DNA of 64,000 bases, taken from NCBI RefSeq assembly GCF_029051685.1, contig NZ_JAACFT010000015.1, positions 124,001-188,000 on the forward strand, in the 5' to 3' direction. Shown here in pieces: positions 55,975-63,613 of this stretch. A program made the translations under genes and the position numbers. Under the pieces are notes generated by a model, which saw nothing but the letters and a program-made list of their open reading frames with translations, had not been told where the DNA came from and ran no database searches. Each line of letters opens with the position of its first letter. Position 1 is the first letter of the stretch. The stretch is from Bradyrhizobium sp. CSA207 (GTDB lineage: Bacteria > Pseudomonadota > Alphaproteobacteria > Rhizobiales > Xanthobacteraceae).

Positions 55975-57159
55975 CTACCGTCGCCAGGTCGGCGTCAGCC
56001 CCTCGCGCATGGCAAAACGCCTGAGCGGACCGATGGCGCCGAGCAGATGCATGCCGATGGCGCGGACCGGCTGAAGCGGCAGGAAATCGTTGAGCAGGGA
56101 GCGGTTGGCGATATCGATCGCAAATGTCCGGCTCAAAATATCCGGCCGCCGCGCCCGGTCATAGCGCTTGAGCACGTCGGGGGCGCCGGGATCGCTGCCG
56201 GCGGCAACGGCTTCGCCTGCGAGCCTGGCAATATCGGCGGCATCGCGCAGGCCGAGGTTGAGGCCCTGGGCGCCGATCGGAGGAACCACATGGGCGGCTT
56301 CGCCGACCAGCGCGATGCGGTCCCGGGCGAAGGATTTAGGCCGCTCGATCGCCAGCGGGAACAGGTGGCGTCCCGGCTCGACCGTCATGCGTCCCAAAAT
56401 GGAATGCGACTGCTTCTCGATCGCGGCGGACAGCTCCGCGTCGCTCAAGCCACGCAGCCGTTCGGCTTCCGCGGGCGCCGCGACCCAGACGATGCTGGAG
56501 CGGTCGCCGGGCAGGGGCACGAACACGCAGGGACCGTGCGGCGTGTGGAATTCGGTCGAGACGTTGCGATGCGGCCGCACGTGGCTGACGTTGAAGGTCA
56601 GTGCGGTCTGCGTCAGGTCGCGCCGCGTCACCGCAATGCCGGCGGCCTCGCGGCACAGCGAATGGCGGCCGTCGGCGCCGACCACCAGCCGGGACGAGAG
56701 GAATTTTCCGGATGCGGTGCGGATCGCGACGTCGTCGGCTTCGATCACGACGGCCTCGGCCTCGTCGTCGAAACGGACGAGGCCCGGCAATTCAGCCGCG
56801 CGGGCTTCCAGCGCCAGCATCAGCGAGCGGTTGTCGATGTTGTAGCCGAAGGCGTCGAGATCGATTTCGTGACAGGAGAACCGCACCTCCGGCGCCCGGA
56901 ACAGCCGCCCGGTGTCGTCGACGAGGCGCATGACTTCGAGCGCGGCGGCCTTGTCCTTGCAGCGCGGCCAGACGTCGAGCGTCTCCAGGAGCTCGACGGA
57001 GGCGCCGAGCAGCGCGGTGGTGCGGTTGTCGGCATAGGGCAGGCGCCGCGCCACCAGCGCGGTCCGGGCGCCGGCTTGCGCCAGCGCGATGGCCGCCGCT
57101 AGGCCTGCCGGTCCCCCGCCGATCACGGCTGCGTCAAAGAGCGTCGATGCGTCTGTCAT
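55975..57159 (-). CDS. UbiH/UbiF/Coq6-type FAD-dependent hydroxylase
   Basis: This is an aromatic ring hydroxylase probably acting in ubiquinone synthesis. The 394-residue product has the N-terminal dinucleotide-binding motif VIGGGPAGLAAA, the internal DG motif VGADGRHSLC and the C-terminal segment LVGEAAHVVPPIGAQGLNLG. The last motif usually begins GDAAH; here Glu replaces Asp. Alphaproteobacterial ubiquinone hydroxylases vary in which ring position they use, so no gene symbol is given. The longer upstream frame lacks similarity; MTDASTLFDAAV at 57159 is the start. Confidence 0.88.
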   Translation of the reverse strand: MTDASTLFDAAVIGGGPAGLAAAIALAQAGARTALVARRLPYADNRTTALLGASVELLETLDVWPRCKDKAAALEVMRLVDDTGRLFRAPEVRFSCHEIDLDAFGYNIDNRSLMLALEARAAELPGLVRFDDEAEAVVIEADDVAIRTASGKFLSSRLVVGADGRHSLCREAAGIAVTRRDLTQTALTFNVSHVRPHRNVSTEFHTPHGPCVFVPLPGDRSSIVWVAAPAEAERLRGLSDAELSAAIEKQSHSILGRMTVEPGRHLFPLAIERPKSFARDRIALVGEAAHVVPPIGAQGLNLGLRDAADIARLAGEAVAAGSDPGAPDVLKRYDRARRPDILSRTFAIDIANRSLLNDFLPLQPVRAIGMHLLGAIGPLRRFAMREGLTPTWRR

Positions 57160-57287
57160 GGAACGACAATTGACACGCTCGCCGGCAAATTCAAGCCCGC
57201 TGATTCTGCCTGATTTTATGACGAATTGTGCGACCGAGCGCCGCAATGGCGGATGTGCAAACCGGTGTCATTCTGATAGCAGGAGCC

Positions 57288-58013
57288 ATGGACAGCCAAG
57301 AGGACTCCCTGAAGCCGACGCCTGCGATACGCGCCGCGGCCTTCTCGGTGCATATCTTCACCGCTTTCGGCGCGGCGATCGCGCTGCTGGCGATGCTGGA
57401 GGCCGTGCGCGAGCACTGGGCGGCGATGTTTCTGTGGCTGGGTATGGCGCTGATCATCGATGCGATCGACGGCCCGATCGCGCGCCGGCTCGACGTCAAG
57501 AACGTGCAGCCGAACTGGTCCGGCGACGTGCTCGATCTCGTCGTCGACTTCGTCACCTATGTCTTCGTGCCGGCCTACGCCATCGTGGCGAGCGGTCTGT
57601 TGCTACCAGTCGCGGCGCCTCTGCTCGGCGTCGCCATCATCGTCACCAGCGCGCTTTATTTCGCCGATCTGCGCATGAAGGCGGACGACAACCATTTTCG
57701 CGGGTTTCCGGCACTGTGGAACGCGGCGGCGTTCTATCTGTTCCTGCTGCACTGGCCGCCGCTTTTGTCGACGTTACTGGTTGCCGCGCTGGTGGTGCTG
57801 ACCTTCGTGCCGTTCCATGTGCTGCATCCGGTACGCGTGGTGCGGCTGCGCTGGCTGACGATGTCGCTGATCGCGATCTGGGCGCTGCTCGGGCTCTACG
57901 CGCTGAAGATGGACTTTCACGTCGGCACGACCGTCACCGTGGCGCTCTGCGCGATCGCGCTCTGGATCGTCTTCAGCGACGCATTGATCCGGTTCGTAAG
58001 ATCCTTCGCATGA
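57288..58013 (+). CDS. pcs: Phosphatidylcholine synthase
   Basis: Pcs condenses choline with CDP-diacylglycerol to form phosphatidylcholine, a lipid needed for full symbiosis in rhizobia. The 241-residue product has about seven membrane segments. Its CDP-alcohol phosphotransferase motif reads DAIDGPIARRL, nine residues, then SGDVLDLVVDF, the Pcs-type variant of DGx2ARx(n)Gx3Dx3D. AGGAG lies before the ATG at 57288; the longer frame upstream is not family-like. The stop overlaps the TerC-family start. Confidence 0.93.
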   Translation: MDSQEDSLKPTPAIRAAAFSVHIFTAFGAAIALLAMLEAVREHWAAMFLWLGMALIIDAIDGPIARRLDVKNVQPNWSGDVLDLVVDFVTYVFVPAYAIVASGLLLPVAAPLLGVAIIVTSALYFADLRMKADDNHFRGFPALWNAAAFYLFLLHWPPLLSTLLVAALVVLTFVPFHVLHPVRVVRLRWLTMSLIAIWALLGLYALKMDFHVGTTVTVALCAIALWIVFSDALIRFVRSFA

Positions 58014-58735
58014 TGCATCTCCTCACCAGCCCCGAAGCCTGGGCCGCGCTGCTCACTTTGACCTCGCTCGAGATCGTGCTCGGCATCGACAACGTCATCT
58101 TCCTGTCGGTGATCGTCTCGCGCATCCCCGAGAAGCAGGCAAATCGCGCCCGCCAGATCGGGCTGGCGCTGGCGCTGGTCTTCCGCATCATCCTGCTCAG
58201 CGTGCTGGTCTGGCTGATCGGCCTGACCGCACCGGTGTTTTCGTTCAGCGGTTACGATTTTTCCTGGCGCGATCTCATCCTGATCGGCGGCGGCCTGTTC
58301 CTGATTGCGAAAGCGACCCACGAGATCCATGCCGAGGTCGACGCGGACGAGGACGACAGCGAGGGTGCTCCCGGCCGTAACGCCTTCTTCTGGGTGATCC
58401 TCCAGATCATCGTCATCGACATCGTGTTTTCGCTGGATTCGATCATCACCGCGATCGGCATGGCGCAGGATATCGAGATCATGATCGCGGCCGTCGTGAT
58501 CGCCTGCCTGATCATGTACATTTCCTCGGGACCGGTGTCGCGATTCGTCGCGGAACATCCGACCACGAAGATGCTGGCGCTGGCGTTTTTGGTGCTGATC
58601 GGCGTCGCGCTGGTCGCGGACGGATTCCAATTCCACATTCCGCGCGGCTATATCTATTTCGCGATTACGTTCTCGGCGGCGGTCGAGTTCTTCAACGTGC
58701 TGGCGAAGCGCAACCGCAGGAAAGCCGCCAAATAG
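58010..58735 (+). CDS. TerC-family membrane protein
   Basis: The product of 241 residues has about seven membrane segments with the family motif SLEIVLGIDNVIFLSVIVSR and a second acidic membrane motif VFSLDSIITAIGMAQ. TerC-like proteins have been linked to tellurite resistance and, in some bacteria, manganese export. The ATG-ATG start overlaps the pcs stop, so the two genes are translationally coupled. The functional link with phosphatidylcholine synthase is unclear. Confidence 0.9.
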   Translation: MMHLLTSPEAWAALLTLTSLEIVLGIDNVIFLSVIVSRIPEKQANRARQIGLALALVFRIILLSVLVWLIGLTAPVFSFSGYDFSWRDLILIGGGLFLIAKATHEIHAEVDADEDDSEGAPGRNAFFWVILQIIVIDIVFSLDSIITAIGMAQDIEIMIAAVVIACLIMYISSGPVSRFVAEHPTTKMLALAFLVLIGVALVADGFQFHIPRGYIYFAITFSAAVEFFNVLAKRNRRKAAK

Positions 58736-58827
58736 TTCGGTTCCTCCGTTCAGTGCTGGCGTCGAGTTGACAAGGCGGGCGCGATGTCTTTCGCTTATCC
58801 GCGAAAAGACCGAGAGGAGGTCAAACG

Positions 58828-59802
58828 ATGACCAAAGCCGTCCGTGTGCACAAGGTTGGAGGCCCCGAAGCCCTGGTCTATGAAAGCGTCGACGTGCCGG
58901 CGCCTGCTACGGGCGAGGTGCGCATCCGCCAGCACGCCGTCGGGCTGAACTTCATCGACGTCTATTATCGCACCGGGCTCTACAAGGCGCCGGGGCTGCC
59001 TTTCATCGCCGGCAACGAGGCCGCGGGCGAGGTCGTCGCGGTCGGACCGGGCGTGACGAATTTTCATCCCGGCGACCGCGTCGCCTACTATTACAATCTC
59101 GGCGCCTATGCCGGCGAGCGCAACATTCCCTTGGAGCGGCTGGTCAAGCTGCCCGACCACATCACCTACGAGCAGGGCGCCGTGCTGATGCTCAAGGGGC
59201 TCACGGTCTGGTATCTCCTGCACAAGACCTTCAAGGTCGAGCCGCATCACCGCGTGCTGATCCACGCCGCGGCCGGCGGCATCGGCCTGCTCGCCTGCCA
59301 GTGGGCGAGGGCGATGGGCGCTCATGTGATCGGCACGGTTGGCTCGCGCGAGAAGGCCGAGCTCGCAGAAGCCAATGGCTGCGACCACGTCATCCTCTAC
59401 AACGAGGAAGACTTTGTCGCCCGCGTCAAACAGATCAGCCGCAACGAGGGCTGCGACGTCGTCTATGACGGCGTCGGCAAGTCGACATTCCCGGGCTCGC
59501 TGTCCTGCCTGAAACCGCGCGGCATGTTCGTCTCCTTCGGCAATGCCTCTGGGCCCGTGCCGCCGTTCTCGATTGCCGAGCTCAACAATCACGGCTCGCT
59601 GTTTGCGACGCGGCCGAAGCTCAACGACTACATCGGCAAGCGCTCGGAGCTTTTGGAAGGCGCCGACACGCTGTTCGCCGCCGTGATCAACGGAACGCTG
59701 CACGTGCCGATCAACCACGCCTACGCGCTGAAAGACGCCGCCAAGGCGCATATCGATCTCGAAAGCCGCAAGACCACGGGCGCGTCGATTTTGAAGCCTT
59801 AG
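58828..59802 (+). CDS. Quinone oxidoreductase (zinc-free MDR family)
   Basis: This is an NADPH-dependent reductase of quinones or other enones. The 324-residue product has the MDR N-terminal segment QHAVGLNFIDVYYRTGLYK, and GNEAAGEVVAVG. The nucleotide-binding AAAGGIGLLACQWARAMGA and a late FATRPKLNDYI match the Qor group, with no zinc ligands. AGAGGAGG lies before the ATG. It is followed by a CGTCATTGCG repeat and the convergent argD. Confidence 0.92.
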   Translation: MTKAVRVHKVGGPEALVYESVDVPAPATGEVRIRQHAVGLNFIDVYYRTGLYKAPGLPFIAGNEAAGEVVAVGPGVTNFHPGDRVAYYYNLGAYAGERNIPLERLVKLPDHITYEQGAVLMLKGLTVWYLLHKTFKVEPHHRVLIHAAAGGIGLLACQWARAMGAHVIGTVGSREKAELAEANGCDHVILYNEEDFVARVKQISRNEGCDVVYDGVGKSTFPGSLSCLKPRGMFVSFGNASGPVPPFSIAELNNHGSLFATRPKLNDYIGKRSELLEGADTLFAAVINGTLHVPINHAYALKDAAKAHIDLESRKTTGASILKP

Positions 59803-59809
59803 TTTCTTT

Positions 59810-59896
59810 CGTCATTGCGAGCGAAGCGAAGCAATCCAGGGTTGCCTCCGCAGAGGCAGTCTGGATTGCTTCGTCGCTTCGCGCCTCGCAATGACG
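59810..59896. repeat. CGTCATTGCGAGCG-type palindromic repeat, copy 3
   Basis: The copy starts CGTCATTGCGAGCGAAGCGA and ends CTCGCAATGACG. The right arm carries a short insertion (CGTCGCTTCGCGCC) relative to copies 1 and 2. It lies between the convergent qor and argD genes. Confidence 0.88.
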
Positions 59897-59900
59897 AGGC

Positions 59901-61097
59901 TTACGCCACGCGCCTTGCCGCACCCGCCTTCGTCAAGATCCCGTCGAGACAGTCGATCACCTCGGCGATCTCCGCCTTCGTGACATTCAGCGCCGGCATG
60001 AAGCGCAGCGCGTCGACTTGCGGCGCGTTCAGCAGCACGCCGGCCTCGAACGCCTGCGCCACGATGCCGGGCGCGATCGGCAGCTTGAGGTCGAGCGCCA
60101 GCAGCAGGCCGCGGCCCCGCACCTCGCCGAGGCCATGCCGGGCCGAGACCTTCTGCAATTCGCTTTCGAGCAGCAGGCCAGTCTCCGCGACCGACTTCAG
60201 GAAGTCGGGCCGGCCGACCTCCTCCAGCACCGCAAGGCCTGCCGCGCACATGATCGGGTTGCCGTTGAACGTGCCGCCCTGGTCGCCGTGCTCGAAACAG
60301 GACGCGCGTTCGGTCGCGAGCAGGGCTGCGAGCGGCACGCCGCCGCCGATGCCCTTGCCGAGCGTCATGATGTCGGGCGCTATGCCTGTGTGCTCGTAGT
60401 GGAACAGCTTTCCGGTCCGCCCCATGCCGGTCTGGATCTCGTCGAAGATCAAGAGCAGCCTGTGCGCCTCGGTGAGCGCGCGCAATTCCTGCAGGAACTG
60501 ATCGGTCGCAGGCCACACGCCGGACTCGCCCTGGATCGGCTCGAGCATCACAGCGACGGTGTTGCCGTTGATCAGCTTTTCGACAGAGGCGATATCGTTG
60601 AGCTTCGCCTTCTTGAATCCGGCAACCTTTGGCTCGAACAGCGGCTCGAAGGCCTTCTTGCCCGAGGCCGACATCGTTGCCAGCGTGCGGCCGTGAAAAC
60701 CGCCTTCGAAACTGATGATCTCGAACGCGCCGCCCTTGTGCAGGCTGCCAAATTTGCGCGCGAGCTTGATCGCACCCTCGTTGGCCTCTGCGCCGGAATT
60801 GGCGAAGAACACCTGGTCGAAGGCGCTGTTTGCGACGAGCGCCTGCGCCAGCTTGAGGCTCGGCTCGTTGTAGAAGGCCGGGCTCGGCGTCAATAGCCGC
60901 TTGGCCTGCGCGGCAAGCGCGTCCGCGATCGCCGGCGGCGAGTGGCCGAGACAGTTCACGGCCCAGCCCTGCACGAAATCGAGATAGCGCTTGCGGCTGT
61001 CGTCCCAGAGGTAGGAGCCGGCGCCGCGGACGAACACCGTCTTGGGCCGTGCGGTGATGTCCATCAGCGCGTCATACGGATGGGTGGCGTCGGTCAT
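59901..61097 (-). CDS. argD: Acetylornithine/aspartate aminotransferase-family protein
   Basis: This pyridoxal-phosphate enzyme belongs to the class III aminotransferases and most likely converts N-acetylglutamate semialdehyde to N-acetylornithine in arginine synthesis. The 398-residue product has FFANSGAEANEGAIKLARKF, then IFDEIQTGMGRTG, with cofactor lysine in TLGKGIGGGVP, then QGGTFNGNPIMCAAG. Its length suits ArgD. A longer frame runs upstream to 61232 but would cross a terminator hairpin; AGAGGAG before the ATG at 61097 fixes the start. An Arg-rich short ORF with its own promoter and terminator precedes it, which supports both the arginine assignment and control by attenuation. Confidence 0.9.
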   Translation of the reverse strand: MTDATHPYDALMDITARPKTVFVRGAGSYLWDDSRKRYLDFVQGWAVNCLGHSPPAIADALAAQAKRLLTPSPAFYNEPSLKLAQALVANSAFDQVFFANSGAEANEGAIKLARKFGSLHKGGAFEIISFEGGFHGRTLATMSASGKKAFEPLFEPKVAGFKKAKLNDIASVEKLINGNTVAVMLEPIQGESGVWPATDQFLQELRALTEAHRLLLIFDEIQTGMGRTGKLFHYEHTGIAPDIMTLGKGIGGGVPLAALLATERASCFEHGDQGGTFNGNPIMCAAGLAVLEEVGRPDFLKSVAETGLLLESELQKVSARHGLGEVRGRGLLLALDLKLPIAPGIVAQAFEAGVLLNAPQVDALRFMPALNVTKAEIAEVIDCLDGILTKAGAARRVA

Positions 61098-61133
61098 GTC
61101 GAACTCCTCTGGAGGCGGGTGGAAGGGGCGCGC

Positions 61134-61170
61134 GAAAAGCAGAAAGGCCGCACTTTGCGGGTGCGGCCTT
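61134..61170 (-). terminator. Rho-independent terminator ahead of argD (candidate attenuator)
   Basis: On the minus strand AAGGCCGCAC (61170-61161) pairs with GTGCGGCCTT (61153-61144) over ten pairs around a seven-base loop, followed by TCTGCTTTTC. The U tract is interrupted, so it may be of middle strength. The segment CGCACCC (61165-61159) can instead pair with GGGTTGCG (61227-61220) in the preceding Arg-rich ORF, giving an antiterminator. Confidence 0.75.
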
Positions 61171-61197
61171 CTCGAAAACTCTGCTGATGTCAGTGCT

Positions 61198-61287
61198 TCA
61201 GCGGTGTCGTCGGACATGGCGCAACCCATCATCGTCGCGGGAGCGACGACGCATGGCTTGGCGCAGGTGAGTCCGGGAGCTGATCAT
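61198..61287 (-). CDS. Arg-rich leader peptide upstream of argD (candidate)
   Basis: On the minus strand a 29-codon ORF begins with ATG at 61287 and ends with TGA at 61200-61198. It starts MISSRTHLRQAMRRRSRDDD and ends in HVRRHR. Arginine is at positions 5, 9, 13, 14, 15, 17, 23, 26, 27 and 29, ten of 29. The ATG lies within about two bases of the start predicted from the promoter at 61325-61296, so the message would be leaderless. The candidate antiterminator arm covers codons 21-23, just after the Arg block at 13-17. Stalling there when arginine is short would free it and let transcription enter argD. Inferred from layout. Confidence 0.65.
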   Translation of the reverse strand: MISSRTHLRQAMRRRSRDDDGLRHVRRHR

Positions 61288-61295
61288 GGGCCGCG

Positions 61296-61325
61296 GCAAT
61301 ACAGGCGAATGGCGGGGCTTGTCAA
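61296..61325 (-). promoter_or_regulatory. Sigma-70-type promoter for the argD leader
   Basis: On the minus strand TTGACA (61325-61320), a perfect -35, and TATTGC (61301-61296) are 18 bases apart. Transcription would begin near 61289, two bases before the ATG of the Arg-rich ORF. Confidence 0.65.
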
Positions 61326-61362
61326 GCGGGCGTTTTGCTAAGCACCCGCTTGGCGTGCATGG

Positions 61363-62007
61363 TCAGGTCGGGCTTGCGGCTTCTTCGGCGTTCTCATCGC
61401 TCCAATCCGCATCCGCGATCGCGCTGTCGATGAGCTCGCCGCGCATCAGCTTCAGCGGCGATTTCCAGTACAGCGCGATGTTATGGAAGGGATCGGTCAG
61501 CACCTTGAACGCCCACACCAATCCGGTCGTGACATCGCGCGTGACAAAGAGCTGGAGCATGCGGGTGAGGCCGCCGCCGATCCCGATCACGAGCCACACC
61601 GCGCCGACATGGCGGACGTAGTCGAATTGGCCGGTCGGCGGATCGAAGATGCCCAGCAGCGTGGGCATCGCATACAGCACCAGCGGCGCGCTGCCCCAGA
61701 TCAAGAGCAGGATGATCTTGCGGGTCTGATTGTAGCCGACCTTGACCGCTTCCTTGTATTCGTTGCTGACGTCGTTGACGGCGTCATAGCCGTTGGGCTC
61801 GAAGAAGAAATGCCCGCTCTGCCGCGTCAGCATCGCGAGCCAGCCGACGAGTCCCGCAAGGGCGGCATCGCGAAACAGCAGCGCGTAACAACCGAGGAAG
61901 ATGACGGCGCTGAAGAGGTGCAGCGTCTGATTGATGGTGCTCTGGTGGTAAAAGCGATAATCGTCGAAGCGCTGTGTTCGCAGCATGTCCGAAAGACGGC
62001 TCATCAT
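61363..62007 (-). CDS. Multi-pass membrane protein, DUF962/Mpo1-like
   Basis: The 214-residue product has about four or five hydrophobic segments. It shows the pattern YRFYHQSTINQTLHLFSAVI, then GWLAMLTRQSGHFFFEP. This H..xN...LH...Q..GH..FE spacing resembles the Mpo1-like (DUF962) family, whose yeast member is a fatty-acid alpha-dioxygenase. The C terminus is acidic. Upstream frame extension to 62118 is Arg-rich and unlike the family; GAGGA before the ATG supports 62007. The family call is by pattern and uncertain. Confidence 0.7.
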   Translation of the reverse strand: MMSRLSDMLRTQRFDDYRFYHQSTINQTLHLFSAVIFLGCYALLFRDAALAGLVGWLAMLTRQSGHFFFEPNGYDAVNDVSNEYKEAVKVGYNQTRKIILLLIWGSAPLVLYAMPTLLGIFDPPTGQFDYVRHVGAVWLVIGIGGGLTRMLQLFVTRDVTTGLVWAFKVLTDPFHNIALYWKSPLKLMRGELIDSAIADADWSDENAEEAASPT

Positions 62008-62177
62008 CAGTCCTCGCTCGCGTTGAAGGCGCGGCACAGTTAGGCCGAGTCGATGACTGCTGCGTGAATGCACTATAGTGTCACATCTTGGCGCGCTTGC
62101 TCTTGCGTGCGGCCGCAAGCGAAAGAGGTAGCAACGAGTTCGCGCCTAGACCAGTCGTGCAGCGGAGCGTTGAAGCG

Positions 62178-63503
62178 TCAGAATCCCGCCACGCTGCCGT
62201 GCAGGTCGTATTGGTCGGCGCGCTCGATCTTCGCGGTGACGATCTCGCCGACGCGCAAGGGGCGGCGGCTCGTGAGGTAGACCGCGCCATCGATCTCGGG
62301 CGCATCGGCCTTGGAGCGGCCCTTTGCGACGGTCGGGCTGACCTCGTCGATGATGATCTGCTGTCGGGTGCCGACCTTGCGCTTCAGCCGTCGAGCGGAG
62401 ATCTTCTGCTGGCGCGCCATCAGTGCGTTGTAGCGCTCCTGCTTGATTTCTTCCGGTACCGGATTTTCGATCGCGTTCGACGTGGCGCCTGCAACCGGCT
62501 CGTATTTGAAGCAGCCGAGACGGTCGATCTCGGCTTCGTCCAGCCAGTCGAGCAGATAGGCGAAGTCGGCATCGGTCTCGCCGGGGAAGCCGACGATGAA
62601 GGTCGAGCGCAACGCGAGATCGGGACATTCCTCGCGCCAGCGCTTGATCCGCGCCAGCGTCTTGTCCTGCGCCGCCGGGCGCTTCATCGCCTTCAGCACC
62701 TCGGGGCTCGCATGCTGGAACGGGATGTCGAGATAGGGCAGCACTTTGCCCTCGTTCATCAGCGCGATGACCTCGTCGACGTGCGGGTAGGGATAGACAT
62801 ATTGCAGCCGGACCCAGGCGCCGAGCTCGCCGAGCTCGCGCGCAAGGTCGAGGAATTTGGCGCGGACCTGGCGATCCTTCCACGGGCTCTCGGCATATTT
62901 CAGATCGACGCCGTAGGCCGAGGTGTCCTGCGAGATCACCAGCAGCTCCTTGACGCCGGCGCCGACCAGGCGCTCCGCCTCGCGCAGCACGTCGCCAGCC
63001 GGACGCGAGACGAGATCGCCGCGCAGCTTCGGGATGATGCAGAAGGTGCAGCGGTTGTTGCAGCCCTCGGAAATCTTCAAGTAAGCGTAGTGGCGCGGCG
63101 TCAGCTTGACGCCCTGCGGCGGCACCAGATCGAGATGCGGATTGTGGGCCGGCGGCAGCGCGCGGTGCACGGCGTCCAGCACGCTCTCATATTGCTGCGG
63201 GCCGGTGATCGAGAGCACGCCGGGATAGGCCTGCTCGATCTGCTCGGGTTCCGCACCCATGCAACCGGTCACGATCACCTTGCCGTTCTCGGCCATGGCC
63301 TCGCCGATCGCCGAGAGCGATTCCTGCTTGGCGCTGTCGAGGAAGCCACAGGTGTTAACGATGACGATGTCGGCCCCGTCATGCTTGCGGGCGAGCTCGT
63401 AGCCTTCGGCGCGCAGGCGCGTGATGATGCGCTCGGAATCCACCAATGCCTTGGGACACCCGAGCGACACGAAGCTGACCTTGGGCGCAGCCGTCTGATC
63501 CAT
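62178..63503 (-). CDS. rimO: Ribosomal protein S12 methylthiotransferase RimO
   Basis: RimO is a radical S-adenosylmethionine enzyme that adds a methylthio group to an aspartate of ribosomal protein S12. The 441-residue product has an N-terminal cluster domain with Cys16, Cys52 and Cys81, and the radical SAM motif CNNRCTFC (Cys148, 152, 155). It has a C-terminal TRAM domain. Length is normal. The long upstream extension of the frame is not family-like, so MDQTAAPKVSFVSLGC at 63503 is the start. It diverges from the NasT-type gene across 110 bases. Confidence 0.95.
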   Translation of the reverse strand: MDQTAAPKVSFVSLGCPKALVDSERIITRLRAEGYELARKHDGADIVIVNTCGFLDSAKQESLSAIGEAMAENGKVIVTGCMGAEPEQIEQAYPGVLSITGPQQYESVLDAVHRALPPAHNPHLDLVPPQGVKLTPRHYAYLKISEGCNNRCTFCIIPKLRGDLVSRPAGDVLREAERLVGAGVKELLVISQDTSAYGVDLKYAESPWKDRQVRAKFLDLARELGELGAWVRLQYVYPYPHVDEVIALMNEGKVLPYLDIPFQHASPEVLKAMKRPAAQDKTLARIKRWREECPDLALRSTFIVGFPGETDADFAYLLDWLDEAEIDRLGCFKYEPVAGATSNAIENPVPEEIKQERYNALMARQQKISARRLKRKVGTRQQIIIDEVSPTVAKGRSKADAPEIDGAVYLTSRRPLRVGEIVTAKIERADQYDLHGSVAGF

Positions 63504-63613
63504 ATCTAATCTGCCTGATTGACCGGCCTGAGCTAGTCCCAATTGCCCATAATTACAACCCTTTGCATGGCCCGCGGGCGTGCTATGGATGAATCGCCTG
63601 ACGTGAGTGAGCA

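Noticed and set aside
55975..57159. GEAAH in place of GDAAH in the UbiH-type hydroxylase as a sign of inactivity
   Set aside because: Glu can keep the ribose contact, the substitution is conservative and the rest of the motifs are intact, so it is not reported as a defect.
61098..61232. N-terminal extension of argD to 61232
   Set aside because: It would translate through the terminator hairpin. The ribosome site and family alignment fix the ATG at 61097.
62088..63509. 473-codon open frame on the plus strand
   Set aside because: It is fully antisense to rimO. Long shadow frames are common at this GC content.
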